Source of the DNA: Lelliottia jeotgali
GTDB lineage: Bacteria > Pseudomonadota > Gammaproteobacteria > Enterobacterales > Enterobacteriaceae
Assembly: GCA_002271215.1 (NCBI GenBank)
Contig: CP018628.1
Span: 1-64,000, forward strand
DNA: 64,000 nt
Direction: 5' to 3'
The notes beneath the pieces were generated by a model that saw nothing but the letters and a program-made list of their open reading frames with translations, did not search any database and was not told where the DNA came from. Positions 1 through 13,786 of the stretch are shown here, piece by piece; within the stretch, counting starts at the first letter, position 1, and each line of letters starts with the position of its first letter. The translations under genes were made by a program, and so were the position numbers.

Positions 1-1326
1 ATGTGGATCCGCCCCTTGCAGGCGGAACTGAGCGATAACACGCTGGCTTTGTATGCGCCAAACCGTTTCGTGCTCGATTGGGTAAGGGATAAATACCTAA
101 ATAATATCAATGGATTGCTTAATGATTTCTGCGGAACTGATGCCCCGCAGCTGCGTTTTGAAGTCGGCACGAAGCCGGTCACGCAAACTGTCAGAGAGAC
201 GGTAAATGTGGCGGCTCCGGCCCAGATTCACGTCCCGACACCGCGTATTATTCAGCCCGCTCGTTCTGGCTGGGACAACGTTCCGGCTCCGGCTGAACCG
301 ACCTATCGCTCTAACGTAAACGTCAAACACACCTTCGATAACTTCGTTGAAGGTAAATCAAACCAGCTGGCACGTGCTGCGGCCCGCCAGGTGGCTGATA
401 ACCCAGGTGGAGCCTACAATCCGCTGTTTCTGTATGGCGGCACCGGTCTGGGTAAAACTCACCTGTTGCACGCGGTGGGTAACGGTATTGTGGCACGCAA
501 GCCCAATGCGAAAGTGGTGTATATGCACTCCGAGCGCTTCGTTCAGGACATGGTAAAAGCCCTGCAAAACAACGCGATCGAAGAGTTTAAACGCTACTAC
601 CGTTCCGTTGATGCGCTGCTGATCGATGACATCCAGTTCTTTGCTAATAAAGAACGATCCCAGGAAGAATTTTTCCACACCTTCAACGCCCTTCTGGAAG
701 GTAATCAACAGATCATTTTGACCTCGGATCGTTACCCGAAAGAGATCAATGGTGTTGAGGATCGTTTGAAATCTCGCTTCGGCTGGGGTCTGACCGTAGC
801 GATCGAGCCACCGGAGCTGGAAACCCGCGTCGCGATCCTGATGAAGAAAGCCGATGAGAACGACATTCGCCTGCCGGGTGAAGTGGCGTTCTTTATCGCC
901 AAGCGTCTACGCTCAAACGTGCGTGAACTCGAAGGCGCACTGAACCGTGTGATTGCCAACGCCAACTTTACTGGCCGGGCGATTACCATCGATTTTGTGC
1001 GTGAAGCGCTGCGCGATTTGCTGGCACTGCAGGAAAAATTGGTCACGATCGACAATATTCAGAAGACCGTGGCTGAGTACTACAAAATCAAAGTGGCTGA
1101 TTTGTTGTCTAAACGTCGTTCCCGCTCAGTAGCGAGGCCGCGTCAGATGGCGATGGCGCTGGCGAAGGAATTAACCAACCACAGTCTGCCGGAAATCGGT
1201 GATGCGTTTGGTGGCCGTGACCATACGACCGTGCTGCACGCTTGTCGTAAGATTGAGCAGTTACGTGAAGAAAGCCACGACATAAAAGAAGATTTCTCCA
1301 ATTTAATCAGAACATTATCATCGTGA
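1..1326 (+). CDS. dnaA: Chromosomal replication initiator DnaA (5' end outside window)
   Basis: DnaA is the AAA+ protein that binds DnaA boxes at oriC and opens the origin. The visible 441 residues carry the Walker A loop GGTGLGKT (about residue 146), the Walker B stretch LLIDDIQ (about 205) and the C-terminal DNA-binding signature [14 protein letters not shown] (about 404). The ATG at base 1 is an internal Met: the text [10 protein letters not shown] matches E. coli DnaA from about residue 24, so roughly 23 residues lie upstream of the window. The linker between domains I and III (about residues 60-95) is the only clearly divergent stretch. dnaN follows after 4 bp, the usual dnaA-dnaN-recF order. 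Confidence 0.98.
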   Translation: MWIRPLQAELSDNTLALYAPNRFVLDWVRDKYLNNINGLLNDFCGTDAPQLRFEVGTKPVTQTVRETVNVAAPAQIHVPTPRIIQPARSGWDNVPAPAEPTYRSNVNVKHTFDNFVEGKSNQLARAAARQVADNPGGAYNPLFLYGGTGLGKTHLLHAVGNGIVARKPNAKVVYMHSERFVQDMVKALQNNAIEEFKRYYRSVDALLIDDIQFFANKERSQEEFFHTFNALLEGNQQIILTSDRYPKEINGVEDRLKSRFGWGLTVAIEPPELETRVAILMKKADENDIRLPGEVAFFIAKRLRSNVRELEGALNRVIANANFTGRAITIDFVREALRDLLALQEKLVTIDNIQKTVAEYYKIKVADLLSKRRSRSVARPRQMAMALAKELTNHSLPEIGDAFGGRDHTTVLHACRKIEQLREESHDIKEDFSNLIRTLSS

Positions 1327-1330
1327 TGCT

Positions 1331-2430
1331 ATGAAATTTACCGTTGAACGTGAACATTTATTAAAACCGCTGCAACAGGTGAGTGGCCCATTAGGTGGCC
1401 GCCCGACACTGCCTATTCTTGGAAACCTGCTGCTTCAGGTCGCTGACGGTACGCTGTCGCTGACCGGAACAGACCTCGAAATGGAAATGGTCGCGCGCGT
1501 GACACTTTCGCAACCGCATGATGCGGGGGCAACCACGGTTCCGGCGCGGAAGTTCTTTGATATTTGTCGTGGGCTGCCGGAAGGCGCAGAAATAGCTGTT
1601 CAGCTGGAAGGCGACCGTATTCTGGTGCGTTCTGGGCGCAGCCGTTTTTCGCTCTCGACGCTGCCTGCTGCCGACTTCCCGAACCTGGACGACTGGCAGA
1701 GTGAAGTCGAATTCACCCTGCCGCAGGCGACGATGAAACGTCTGATTGAAGCGACCCAGTTTTCGATGGCGCATCAGGACGTTCGCTACTACTTAAACGG
1801 CATGCTGTTCGAAACCGAAGGTGAAGAGCTGCGTACCGTGGCGACAGACGGCCACCGTCTGGCAGTCTGTTCCATGCCGATTGGCGTGACGCTGCCAAAC
1901 CATTCGGTGATCGTACCGCGTAAAGGCGTGATTGAATTGATGCGAATGCTCGACGGTGGTGAAAACCCGCTGCGCGTGCAGATCGGCAGCAACAACATTC
2001 GCGCTCACGTGGGTGATTTTATCTTCACCTCGAAGCTGGTTGATGGCCGTTTCCCGGATTATCGTCGCGTATTGCCGAAGAACCCGGACAAAACGCTGGA
2101 AGCGGGCTGCGACATTCTCAAGCAGGCATTTGCCCGTGCAGCGATCCTCTCTAACGAGAAGTTCCGTGGCGTGCGTCTGTACGTGAGTGAAAATCAGATC
2201 AAAATCACCGCCAATAACCCGGAGCAGGAAGAGGCAGAAGAAATTCTGGACGTCACCTACGCCGGAACCGAAATGGAAATCGGCTTTAACGTTAGCTACG
2301 TGCTGGATGTGCTTAATGCACTGAAATGCGAAAACGTACGCATTCTGCTGACCGATTCCGTTTCCAGCGTACAGATTGAAGATGCTGCCAGCCAAAGCGC
2401 GGCTTATGTTGTCATGCCAATGAGACTGTA

Positions 2431-2431
<1 letters not shown>
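1331..2431 (+). CDS. dnaN: DNA polymerase III beta sliding clamp
   Basis: The beta clamp is a ring-shaped dimer that tethers DNA polymerase III and other polymerases to DNA. The 366-residue product has the standard length and begins [30 protein letters not shown], and it ends with the family C-terminus VVMPMRL. It lies 4 bp after dnaA, and its TAA stop shares one base with the recF ATG, so translation of recF is probably coupled. No truncation or unusual feature was seen. Confidence 0.98.
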
Positions 2432-5947
<3,516 letters not shown>

Positions 5948-5967
5948 TTGCAGGTGTCGTCTGTGTT

Positions 5968-6033
5968 CCCCGGTGGCGCTAAGCTTACCGGGGCTACAGA
6001 ACCCGTAGGCCCGGTAAGCTTAGCGCCACCGGG
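5968..6033. repeat. Long REP/BIME inverted repeat after gyrB
   Basis: Two arms of about 23 bp (5968-5990 and 6011-6033), containing GGTGGCGCTAAGCTTACCGG and its complement, flank a 20 bp spacer. The right arm is followed by a T-rich run, so it may also act as a transcription terminator for the gyrB operon. The TAAGCTTA core differs from the TAAGCGCA core of the other REP elements in this window. Confidence 0.8.
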
Positions 6034-6159
6034 CTTTTCTTTGCCTGCAAAAGAGGAATCCCCCTCTTAACCCCATCCCCCTTTATCCACGACTCTTTTA
6101 CTGTTTTCTGTGCTAAATCGCGTTAGCATGAGGACAGACTCATTTAAATCGGGGATCTC

Positions 6160-6972
6160 ATGGCCATCAAACTCATTGCAATCGATATGGACGGCACGCT
6201 GCTGCTGCCAGACCACACTATCTCTCCTGCCGTTAAGAACGCGATTGCCGCCGCCCGCGCCAAAGGCGTGAACGTCGTGCTGACCACGGGTCGTCCGTAT
6301 GCCGGAGTTCACAGCTACCTGAAAGAGCTGCACATGGAACAGCCGGGCGATTACTGCATCACCTACAACGGTGCGCTAGTGCAGAACGCCAGCGACGGCA
6401 GCACGGTCGCGCAAACGGCGTTGAGCTATGACGATTACCTGTATCTCGAAAAACTGTCCCGCGAAGTCGGTTCTCACTTCCACGCGCTCGATCGCAACAC
6501 GCTCTACACGGCTAACCGCGATATCAGCTACTACACGGTGCATGAATCCTTCGTGGCGACCATTCCGCTGGTGTTCTGCGAGCCGGAAAACATGGACCCG
6601 GCGACGCAGTTCCTGAAAGTGATGATGATCGACGAGCCCGCGATTCTGGACCAGGCTATTGCCCGCATTCCGGCTGAAGTGAAAGAGAAATACACCGTGC
6701 TGAAAAGTGCGCCGTACTTCCTCGAAATCCTCGATAAACGCGTCAATAAAGGCACCGGCGTAAAATCGCTGGCCGATACGCTGGGTATCAAGCCGGAAGA
6801 GGTAATGACCTTAGGCGATCAGGAAAATGACATCGCGATGATCGAATACGCAGGCATGGGTGTGGCGATGGAAAACGCGATCCCGTCCGTGAAAGAGGTG
6901 GCTAACTTCGTCACCAAATCGAACCTTGAAGATGGCGTGGCGTACGCGATCGAGAAGTTCGTGCTCAATTAA
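6160..6972 (+). CDS. yidA: Sugar phosphatase YidA (HAD family)
   Basis: YidA is a Cof-type HAD phosphatase that hydrolyses sugar phosphates in vitro in E. coli. The 270-residue protein has motif I DMDGTLL (residues 9-15, with the catalytic Asp pair), motif II around VLTTGRP, and motif IV GDQENDIAMIEYAG near residue 219, separated by the type IIB cap. The length equals E. coli YidA. It is a single-gene unit between the gyrB repeat and its own terminator at 6989, next to the D-galactonate operon as in E. coli, but without yidB and yidX. Confidence 0.95.
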   Translation: MAIKLIAIDMDGTLLLPDHTISPAVKNAIAAARAKGVNVVLTTGRPYAGVHSYLKELHMEQPGDYCITYNGALVQNASDGSTVAQTALSYDDYLYLEKLSREVGSHFHALDRNTLYTANRDISYYTVHESFVATIPLVFCEPENMDPATQFLKVMMIDEPAILDQAIARIPAEVKEKYTVLKSAPYFLEILDKRVNKGTGVKSLADTLGIKPEEVMTLGDQENDIAMIEYAGMGVAMENAIPSVKEVANFVTKSNLEDGVAYAIEKFVLN

Positions 6973-6988
6973 TCACTGCTCATCTATC

Positions 6989-7019
6989 AGCCCCGGCTAT
7001 CCACCGGGGCTTTTTTTTG
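6989..7019 (+). terminator. Rho-independent terminator of yidA
   Basis: AGCCCCGG and CCGGGGCT pair across a 7-nt loop and are followed by eight T residues, 16 bp after the yidA stop. Confidence 0.93.
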
Positions 7020-7057
7020 TCTGTCGATCGTTGGGCTGTTCTTTTTGTGATCTAGAT

Positions 7058-7088
7058 TGTAGTACAACACAGTATTATTGTACTACGA
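7058..7088. promoter_or_regulatory. Predicted DgoR operator (paired inverted repeats)
   Basis: TTGTAGTACAA (7058-7068) and TTGTACTACGA (7078-7088) are near-perfect reverse complements of each other and lie about 110 bp upstream of the dgoR start. E. coli DgoR represses its own operon by binding inverted repeats in this position. The assignment to DgoR is inference from location and symmetry. Confidence 0.7.
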
Positions 7089-7195
7089 TGCGCTCATGGA
7101 ATTGACGAAAGGCTTCACGTTTGTACTGCAAAAGTGAGGCGAAACTCAGCGGTCGCGGTAAAGTAGTGATGGATAAAACGAAATCAGGACTCTCC

Positions 7196-7885
7196 ATGAC
7201 TCTCAATAAAACCGACCGCATCGTCATCACGCTGGGCAATCAGATTGTCAGCGGAAAATACGTACCGGGTTCGCCGCTGCCCGCCGAGGCAGAGCTGTGC
7301 GAGGAGTTTGAAACCTCGCGCAACATCATCCGCGAAGTGTTTCGCTCACTGATGGCGAAACGGCTGATCGAAATGAAGCGTTATCGCGGGGCTTTTGTGG
7401 CACCGCGTAACCAGTGGAACTATCTGGATACTGACGTTCTGCAATGGGTGCTGGAAAACGACTACGACCCGCGCCTCATCGGGGCGATGAGCGAGGTGCG
7501 TAACCTGGTGGAACCGGCCATTGCCCGCTGGGCAGCGGAAAGAGCGACATCGGGTGACCTGGCGCAGATTGAAGCGGCGCTCAACGACATGATCGCCAAC
7601 AACCAGGATCGGGACGCCTTTAACGAAGCGGATATTCGCTACCACGAGGCGGTGCTGGAGTCGGTCCATAACCCAGTTTTACAGCAGCTTAGCGTGGCAA
7701 TCAGCTCGCTACAGCGCGCAGTATTTGAACGAACCTGGATGGGTGATGAGGCCAACATGCCCCAGACGCTCCAGGAACATAAAGCGCTGTTCGATGCGAT
7801 ACGGCATCAGGACAGCAATGCGGCAGAGCAGGCGGCGCTCCACATGATCGCCAGCTCGACACGAAGGTTAAAGGAAATCACATGA
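7196..7885 (+). CDS. dgoR: D-galactonate operon repressor DgoR (GntR/FadR type)
   Basis: DgoR represses the dgo operon and is released by D-galactonate. The ATG at 7196 (MTLNKTDRIVITLGNQIVSGKY) gives 229 residues, the E. coli length; the frame is open further upstream with ATGs at 7169 and before, but this start fits the family and has AGGAC about 9 nt upstream. A winged helix fills about residues 1-70 (PAEAELCEEFETSRNIIREVFRSL). An all-helical FCD ligand domain follows, with the metal or ligand histidine regions around DIRYHEAVLES and QEHKALFDAI. The stop overlaps the dgoK start by 4 bp (ATGA). Confidence 0.95.
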   Translation: MTLNKTDRIVITLGNQIVSGKYVPGSPLPAEAELCEEFETSRNIIREVFRSLMAKRLIEMKRYRGAFVAPRNQWNYLDTDVLQWVLENDYDPRLIGAMSEVRNLVEPAIARWAAERATSGDLAQIEAALNDMIANNQDRDAFNEADIRYHEAVLESVHNPVLQQLSVAISSLQRAVFERTWMGDEANMPQTLQEHKALFDAIRHQDSNAAEQAALHMIASSTRRLKEIT

Positions 7886-8760
7886 CATCTCGCTACATCG
7901 CCATTGACTGGGGTTCAACCAATCTACGCGCCTGGCTGTATGAAGGCGACAGATGCCTGGAAAGCAGGCAGTCCGAAGCAGGCGTCACACGCCTGAACGG
8001 GAAATCCCCGCAGGCGGTGTTAGCAGAAGTCACAGAAAACTGGCGCGAAGGCGCTACGCCGGTGGTGATGGCAGGAATGGTCGGCAGTAACGTGGGCTGG
8101 AAAATGGCTCCGTACTTGCCGGTTCCTGCTCATTTCGACGCCATTGGTCAGCAGTTAACGTCCGTTGGCGACAATATCTGGATTATTCCAGGGCTGTGTG
8201 TCTCCCGCGACGATAACCACAACGTGATGCGTGGCGAAGAGACACAGCTGCTTGGCGCGCGCACCCTTTCTCCTTCTTCTGTCTATGTCATGCCCGGAAC
8301 GCACTGCAAATGGGTGCAGGCCGACACGCAGCAAATCCACGACTTTCGTACCGTGATGACGGGTGAATTGCACCACCTGCTGCTGCGTCATTCTCTGGTG
8401 GGCGCGGGCCTGCCAGAACAGGAATCGTCTCCTGAGGCCTTTGCTGCCGGGCTGACGCGCGGTCTCGCCTCGCCTGCCGTTCTGCCACAACTTTTTGAAG
8501 TTCGCGCTTCACACGTGCTGGGAAATCTCCCGCGTGAACAGGTCAGCGAATTTCTCTCCGGTCTGCTGATTGGCGCTGAAGTCGCCACCCTGGGCGAAAA
8601 GTTCGCCGGGCAGCAGGCCATCACCCTTGTCGCGGGTTCATCCTTAGCCGCTCGCTACCAACAGGCGTTCCGCGCTTTTGGTCGTGAAGCAGCAGTGATT
8701 GAAGGCGACGTGGCATTTCAGGCAGGTATAAGGAGCATCGCTCATGCAGTGGCAAACTAA
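7882..8760 (+). CDS. dgoK: 2-dehydro-3-deoxygalactonokinase
   Basis: DgoK phosphorylates 2-keto-3-deoxy-D-galactonate with ATP at position 6, the second enzymatic step of D-galactonate breakdown. The 292-residue protein has the FGGY/actin-like phosphate motif AIDWGSTNLRAWL at residues 6-18 and VMPGTHCKWV in the middle. It overlaps dgoR by 4 bp and dgoA by 17 bp, so translation is probably coupled. Size and order match E. coli. Confidence 0.95.
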   Translation: MTSRYIAIDWGSTNLRAWLYEGDRCLESRQSEAGVTRLNGKSPQAVLAEVTENWREGATPVVMAGMVGSNVGWKMAPYLPVPAHFDAIGQQLTSVGDNIWIIPGLCVSRDDNHNVMRGEETQLLGARTLSPSSVYVMPGTHCKWVQADTQQIHDFRTVMTGELHHLLLRHSLVGAGLPEQESSPEAFAAGLTRGLASPAVLPQLFEVRASHVLGNLPREQVSEFLSGLLIGAEVATLGEKFAGQQAITLVAGSSLAARYQQAFRAFGREAAVIEGDVAFQAGIRSIAHAVAN

Positions 8761-9361
8761 ACTCCCTCTCATCGCGATTTTGCGCGGCATCACGCCGGAT
8801 GAAGCCCTCGCGCACGTCGGCGCGGTCATCGACGCTGGTTTTGACGCGGTGGAAATCCCGCTCAATTCGCCGCAGTGGGAAAAAAGCATCCCGGCGGTCG
8901 TCGACGCGTTTGGCGATCAAGCACTGATTGGCGCAGGCACGGTCTTAAAACCAGAGCAAGTTGATCAGCTCGCCAAAATGGGCTGCAAACTGATCGTCAC
9001 GCCCAATATTCAGCCGGACGTTATCCGCCGTGCGGTGAGCTACGGCATGACCGTTTGCCCAGGCTGCGCGACGGCGACAGAAGCTTTTACCGCGCTGGAT
9101 GCAGGCGCTCAGGCGCTGAAAATTTTCCCGTCGTCGGCCTTCGGCCCGGACTATATCAAAGCCTTAAAAGCGGTACTTCCTGGGGACGTTCCGGTCTTTG
9201 CCGTAGGGGGCGTAACGCCAGAAAACATGGTGCAGTGGCTCAATGCCGGTTGCGCCGGAGCGGGTCTGGGCAGCAATCTCTATCGCGCCGGGCAGTCCGT
9301 TGAGCGAACCGCCGAGCAGGCCGCCGCCTTTGTTAAAGCGTACCGGGAGGCGGTGAAATGA
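8744..9361 (+). CDS. dgoA: 2-dehydro-3-deoxy-6-phosphogalactonate aldolase
   Basis: DgoA is a class I aldolase that splits 2-keto-3-deoxy-6-phosphogalactonate into pyruvate and glyceraldehyde 3-phosphate. The 205 residues form a KDPG-aldolase TIM barrel: the Schiff-base lysine is K126 (ALKIFPSS), with the acid/base glutamate in AVEIPLNSP and the phosphate loop in [10 protein letters not shown]. It overlaps dgoK by 17 bp and dgoD by 4 bp. Confidence 0.95.
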   Translation: MQWQTKLPLIAILRGITPDEALAHVGAVIDAGFDAVEIPLNSPQWEKSIPAVVDAFGDQALIGAGTVLKPEQVDQLAKMGCKLIVTPNIQPDVIRRAVSYGMTVCPGCATATEAFTALDAGAQALKIFPSSAFGPDYIKALKAVLPGDVPVFAVGGVTPENMVQWLNAGCAGAGLGSNLYRAGQSVERTAEQAAAFVKAYREAVK

Positions 9362-10506
9362 AAATTACCAATATCACGACCTACCGCTTACCTCCGCGCT
9401 GGATGTTTTTGAAAATCGAGACCGACGAAGGCATCGTCGGCTGGGGCGAGCCGGTGATTGAAGGTCGCGCGCGTACCGTAGAAGCGGCAGTCCATGAGCT
9501 GAAAGAGTTTCTCATTGGTCAGGACCCGGCACGTATCAACGATCTGTGGCAAGTGATGTATCGCGGCAGTTTCTATCGCGGCGGCCCGATCCTGATGAGT
9601 GCCATCGCCGGTATCGACCAGGCGCTGTGGGATATCAAAGGCAAAGTGCTGAATGCACCGGTGTGGCAGCTGATGGGCGGCCTGGTGCGCGACAAAATCA
9701 AAGCCTACAGCTGGGTCGGGGGTGACCGTCCGGCGGAGGTGATCGACGGCATCAAAACCCTGCGCAAAATCGGCTTTGATACCTTCAAGCTTAACGGCTG
9801 CGAAGAAATGGGGGTGATTGATAACTCCCGTGCGGTGGATAACGCCGTGAATACCGTGGCGCAAATCCGCGAAGCCTTCGGCAATGAGATTGAGTTTGGC
9901 CTCGATTTCCACGGTCGCGTGAGTGCGCCGATGGCGAAAGTGCTGATTAAAGAGCTGGAGCCGTACCACCCGCTGTTTATTGAAGAGCCCGTGCTGGCGG
10001 AGCAGGCGGAGTACTATCCGAAGCTGGCGGCACAAACTCATATTCCAATCGCGGCGGGTGAACGCATGTTCTCGCGCTTCGAATTCAAACGCGTGCTGGA
10101 AGCGGGCGGTCTGGCGATTCTGCAGCCGGATCTGTCCCACGCCGGGGGCATCACCGAATGCTACAAAATCGCCGGTATGGCCGAAGCCTACGACGTGGCG
10201 CTGGCACCGCACTGTCCGCTCGGACCGATTGCGCTGGCCGCCTGTCTGCACATCGACTTTGTCTCCCGCAACGCGGTGTTGCAGGAGCAGAGCATGGGCA
10301 TTCACTACAACAAGGGCGCAGAACTGCTCGACTTTGTGAAGAACAAAGAAGACTTCAACATGGAAGGCGGCCACTTCAAACCGCTGATGAAGCCGGGCCT
10401 GGGCGTTGAAATCGACGAAGCCAAAGTCATTGAGCTGAGTAAAAATGCGCCGGACTGGCGTAACCCGCTGTGGCGTCACGAGGACGGTTCCGTCGCCGAG
10501 TGGTAA
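9358..10506 (+). CDS. dgoD: D-galactonate dehydratase
   Basis: DgoD removes water from D-galactonate, the first step of the pathway. It is a 382-residue member of the mandelate racemase/enolase superfamily. Metal ligands D183 (GLDFHGRV), E209 (FIEEPV) and E235 (AAGERMF) and the base H285 (APHCPLGP) are all present in E. coli numbering. The start overlaps dgoA by 4 bp. Downstream, a REP element separates it from dgoT. Confidence 0.96.
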   Translation: MKITNITTYRLPPRWMFLKIETDEGIVGWGEPVIEGRARTVEAAVHELKEFLIGQDPARINDLWQVMYRGSFYRGGPILMSAIAGIDQALWDIKGKVLNAPVWQLMGGLVRDKIKAYSWVGGDRPAEVIDGIKTLRKIGFDTFKLNGCEEMGVIDNSRAVDNAVNTVAQIREAFGNEIEFGLDFHGRVSAPMAKVLIKELEPYHPLFIEEPVLAEQAEYYPKLAAQTHIPIAAGERMFSRFEFKRVLEAGGLAILQPDLSHAGGITECYKIAGMAEAYDVALAPHCPLGPIALAACLHIDFVSRNAVLQEQSMGIHYNKGAELLDFVKNKEDFNMEGGHFKPLMKPGLGVEIDEAKVIELSKNAPDWRNPLWRHEDGSVAEW

Positions 10507-10509
10507 TTC

Positions 10510-10581
10510 GCCGGATGGCGCTGCGCTTATCCGCCTACGGTTTAAGACCTTGTAGGCCCGGTAAGCGCAGCGCCACCGGGC
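10510..10581. repeat. REP/BIME pair between dgoD and dgoT
   Basis: GGCGCTGCGCTTATCCG and CGGTAAGCGCAGCGCCACC form an inverted pair in the 163 bp gap within the operon. Such elements often stabilise the upstream mRNA or reduce downstream expression. Confidence 0.85.
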
Positions 10582-10669
10582 AAAAAATCGTAAACAAAAA
10601 ACATAACCCTCTGTAACTTACAGGGCATGGTGACGTGTATCGCTATGCCCAAAATCTGGAGACAGATTA

Positions 10670-11962
10670 ATGGATATTTCTGTGACTACCGCAAAAACAG
10701 GCCGTCGTCGTTACCTGACGCTGCTGATGATTTTTATTACTGTGGTGATTTGCTACGTTGACCGCGCCAACCTGGCCGTGGCTTCCGCACATATTCAGGC
10801 TGAGTTTGGCATTTCGAAAACGGAAATGGGCTATATCTTCTCGGCGTTTGCCTGGATGTACACCCTTTGCCAGATCCCCGGCGGTCGTGTGCTCGACCGC
10901 TTAGGTTCTCGCACCACCTATTTCATTGCCATTTTTGGCTGGTCCGTCGCAACTCTGCTCCAGGGTTTTGCTACCGGTCTGCTGTCGCTGATTGGCCTGC
11001 GCGCTATTACCGGTATCTTCGAAGCGCCCGCCTTCCCGACCAACAACCGCATGGTCACTAGCTGGTTCCCGGAGCAAGAACGTGCGTCGGCGGTGGGGTT
11101 CTACACTTCGGGGCAGTTCGTCGGTCTGGCGTTCCTGACGCCGCTGCTAATCTGGATTCAGGAGATATTGAGCTGGCACTGGGTATTTATCATCACCGGT
11201 GGGATCGGCATCATCTGGGCGCTGATCTGGCATAAAGTTTATCAGGCTCCGCGCAAAACCAAGGGTATCACTCAGGCGGAACTGGATTACATCGAGCAGG
11301 GCGGCGGGCTGGTGGACGGCGATGCGCAGGTCGAAAACAAGGTACGCGCGCCGCTGACCAAAGCCGACTGGAAGCTGGTTTTCCACCGCAAGCTGGTGGG
11401 CGTTTACCTGGGTCAGTTCGCTATTGCCTCCACGCTGTGGTTCTTCCTGACCTGGTTCCCGAACTATCTGACCCAGGAAAAAGGCATCACCGCGCTGAAA
11501 GCCGGTTTCATGACCACGGTGCCGTTCCTGGCGGCGTTCGTCGGCGTGCTGCTCTCGGGGTGGATTGCCGACAGATTAGTGCGCAAAGGTTTCTCAATTG
11601 GTTTCTCGCGCAAGCTGCCGATCATCTTTGGCCTGCTGATCTCCACCTGCATCATGGGTGCGAACTACACCAATGACCCGGTGTGGATCACGGTGCTGAT
11701 GGCAGTTGCCTTCTTCGGTAACGGTTTTGCGTCGATCACCTGGTCGCTGGTTTCTTCGCTGGCACCGATGCGCCTGATTGGCCTGACCGGCGGTGTCTTT
11801 AACTTTGCCGGCGGTTTAGGCGGCATCACCGTTCCGCTGGTGATTGGTTATCTGGCTCAGGCACACGGATTTGCGCCTGCTCTGACTTACATCTCCGTTA
11901 TCACCCTGATTGGCGCGCTCTCTTACATCCTGCTGGTCGGCGATGTTAAACGAGTAGGCTAA
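10670..11962 (+). CDS. dgoT: D-galactonate transporter (MFS)
   Basis: DgoT is a proton-coupled inner-membrane importer of D-galactonate of the anion:cation symporter family in the major facilitator superfamily. The 430 residues form about 12 transmembrane helices, with the family motif [10 protein letters not shown] in the first helix and a polar loop around residues 190-235. The ATG at 10670 follows TGGAGACA. It is the last dgo gene and supplies the substrate for DgoD. Confidence 0.95.
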   Translation: MDISVTTAKTGRRRYLTLLMIFITVVICYVDRANLAVASAHIQAEFGISKTEMGYIFSAFAWMYTLCQIPGGRVLDRLGSRTTYFIAIFGWSVATLLQGFATGLLSLIGLRAITGIFEAPAFPTNNRMVTSWFPEQERASAVGFYTSGQFVGLAFLTPLLIWIQEILSWHWVFIITGGIGIIWALIWHKVYQAPRKTKGITQAELDYIEQGGGLVDGDAQVENKVRAPLTKADWKLVFHRKLVGVYLGQFAIASTLWFFLTWFPNYLTQEKGITALKAGFMTTVPFLAAFVGVLLSGWIADRLVRKGFSIGFSRKLPIIFGLLISTCIMGANYTNDPVWITVLMAVAFFGNGFASITWSLVSSLAPMRLIGLTGGVFNFAGGLGGITVPLVIGYLAQAHGFAPALTYISVITLIGALSYILLVGDVKRVG

Positions 11963-12013
11963 TTCTTCACGATGCTTTACCCTGATGCGATAACCGCGCA
12001 TCAGGGTCTCTCC

Positions 12014-13240
12014 ATGAAACAAATCACCTTCGCTCCCCGCAATCATCAGCTTACGAACATCAACACCTGGACACCTGACAGCCAATGGCTGGCGTTTGAC
12101 GTGCGTCCGTCCGGCGCATCTTTTACCGGTGAAACTATCGAACGGGTTAACGTGAAAACAGGCGAAACCGAGGTGATCTATCGCGCTGAAAAGGGTGCGC
12201 ACGTCGGCGTGGTGACCGTTCATCCCTCGGATGACCAATACGTCTTTATTCATGGCCCGGAAAACCCGGATGCGAACTGGCAGTATGACTTTCACCACCG
12301 TCGCGGAGTGATAGCGCAAAACGGCCAGGTGAAAAATCTCGATGCGATGGATATCACCGCGCCTTATACCCCCGGTGCACTGCGTGGTGGCACTCACGTT
12401 CACGTCTTTAGCCCTGACGGGCAGTTCGTCAGCTTTACCTATAACGATCACGTTCTGCACGAGCGCGATGCAGCGCTGGATTTGCGTAACGTCGGCGTCG
12501 CTACACCGTTTGGCCCAGTGCAACCGCAGGGAAATCATCCGCGTGAATATGCAGGTGCATTCTGGAGCGTACTGGTTAGCCGTACGACGCCAACGCCAAA
12601 GCCAGGCAGCGATGAGATCAATCGCGCCTACGAAGAGGGCTGGGTGGGAAACAACCGGTTAGCTTTTATCGGCGATACGCTATCTGAGCGCGGCGAAAAA
12701 GTGCCGGAGCTGTTTATCGTCGATCTGCCTAAAGATGCGGCGAGCTGGAAACGCGCAGGCGATGCGCCGCTGGAAGGTACAGTGGAAAACATGCCCGCGC
12801 CGCCTGCTGGCGTTATGCAGCGTCGTTTAACCTTTACTCACGGCAATCGTTATCCAGGCCTGGTGAGCGTGCCGCGCCACTGGGTGCGCAGCAATTCTCA
12901 GGGCAGCGAAATCGCGTTTTTGATGCGCGATGAAAACGGCATTGTTCAGCTGTGGCTGATCGCGCCTGAAGGCGGCGAGCCGCGCCAGCTAACGCACAAC
13001 CAGAGCGATATTCAGTCGGCGTTAAACTGGCATCCGTCGGGCGATGCGCTCGGATTTGTGCTGGATAATCGCGTTGCCTGCTGCGATGCGCGAAGCGGAG
13101 AGGTAACGTTTCTGACGTCCGATCACGGCAATCCGCCATCAGGCGATTCGGTTGTGTTCTCACCGAATGGGCATTGGGTTGCGTGGATGGAAGAGACCGC
13201 CGGTTTCCGTCAGCTTTGGGTGACAGAAACCGGGATGTAA
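12014..13240 (+). CDS. yidR: TolB-like beta-propeller protein YidR
   Basis: The product is a conserved enterobacterial protein of unknown function. The ATG at 12014 (MKQITFAPRNHQLTN) gives 408 residues and matches E. coli YidR; the frame is open further upstream but lacks similarity there. Repeated blade-like segments such as SPDGQFVSFTYNDHV, EIAFLMRDENGIVQLWLIAPEGGEPRQLTHN and VFSPNGHWVAWME resemble TolB/WD40-type propeller blades. No signal peptide is evident, so it is probably cytoplasmic. It ends exactly where the convergent yidQ ends. E. coli has cbrA beside it; that gene is missing here. Confidence 0.9.
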   Translation: MKQITFAPRNHQLTNINTWTPDSQWLAFDVRPSGASFTGETIERVNVKTGETEVIYRAEKGAHVGVVTVHPSDDQYVFIHGPENPDANWQYDFHHRRGVIAQNGQVKNLDAMDITAPYTPGALRGGTHVHVFSPDGQFVSFTYNDHVLHERDAALDLRNVGVATPFGPVQPQGNHPREYAGAFWSVLVSRTTPTPKPGSDEINRAYEEGWVGNNRLAFIGDTLSERGEKVPELFIVDLPKDAASWKRAGDAPLEGTVENMPAPPAGVMQRRLTFTHGNRYPGLVSVPRHWVRSNSQGSEIAFLMRDENGIVQLWLIAPEGGEPRQLTHNQSDIQSALNWHPSGDALGFVLDNRVACCDARSGEVTFLTSDHGNPPSGDSVVFSPNGHWVAWMEETAGFRQLWVTETGM

Positions 13241-13573
13241 TCAGGGGGCAGGCATTGCGGCGGGCGGGATAACAGAATTGGTCGCCATATTCTGCTTCTC
13301 GCTTTTTTCCACGCGTGAACGCACCGAGCTATCGGTGCGGAACAGATCCCAGGGGACTAATAGCGTATCCAGTACGGCCGTAAACGGCAGGTCCAGAATC
13401 GCCAGGGATTTGGTGCCCCAGTTCGTATCATCATCCGAAATCATATTCGCGCTGGCGCGCGTGCCCGGATATGTTCCTTCTTTACCGCCGGTGTGAGACA
13501 TCACGCTCGAACACCCGCAAAGTAAAACCACTATGCTGCACGCGGTCAGCTTTATCAGAACATTTTTCATCAT
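13241..13573 (-). CDS. yidQ: Lipoprotein YidQ
   Basis: YidQ is a small predicted lipoprotein of the YceK/YidQ family (DUF1375). The 110 residues start MMKNVLIKLTACSIVVLLCGCSSVMSHTGG, a signal peptide with the lipobox LCGC, so the mature protein should be lipid-anchored in the envelope. The second Met of the pair could also be the start. The body carries the conserved GTYPGTRAS and LPFTAVLDTLLVPWDLF segments. It is convergent with yidR with no gap. Confidence 0.9.
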   Translation of the reverse strand: MMKNVLIKLTACSIVVLLCGCSSVMSHTGGKEGTYPGTRASANMISDDDTNWGTKSLAILDLPFTAVLDTLLVPWDLFRTDSSVRSRVEKSEKQNMATNSVIPPAAMPAP

Positions 13574-13750
13574 CTGTTAATCAATGTTAATGGCGCGACA
13601 TAACTGCAATATCGTTTTATATCGGGCCATGTGCGAAAAGAATAGTTGGAAAGCGCCGCACTGTGGCAGCCATCGCAATTTAACCCTTTGTGCTGTAGTC
13701 CCAGTCTATGCGAGTGTCAGCAAAGTGCAAAAAAATCTCGCATTTAAGCT

Positions 13751-13779
13751 CTTGAAAAGACCGAAAGCAGACCCATTTT
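13751..13779 (+). promoter_or_regulatory. Sigma-32 heat-shock promoter of ibpA
   Basis: CTTGAAAA at 13751-13758 and CCCATTTT at 13772-13779, about 13 bp apart, fit the sigma-32 consensus CTTGAAA / CCCCATNT. The site lies about 107 bp upstream of ibpA. The rest of the 312 bp gap (13574-13750) holds nothing I can name. Confidence 0.8.
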
Positions 13780-13786
13780 ATGTTTG

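Noticed and set aside
1..3. ATG at base 1 as the dnaA start
   Set aside because: The sequence [10 protein letters not shown] is internal to DnaA; about 23 residues lie before the window.
7121..7195. Longer N-terminus for dgoR (start at 7121 or 7169)
   Set aside because: The added 25 residues have no family similarity, and the ATG at 7196 gives the exact family length.
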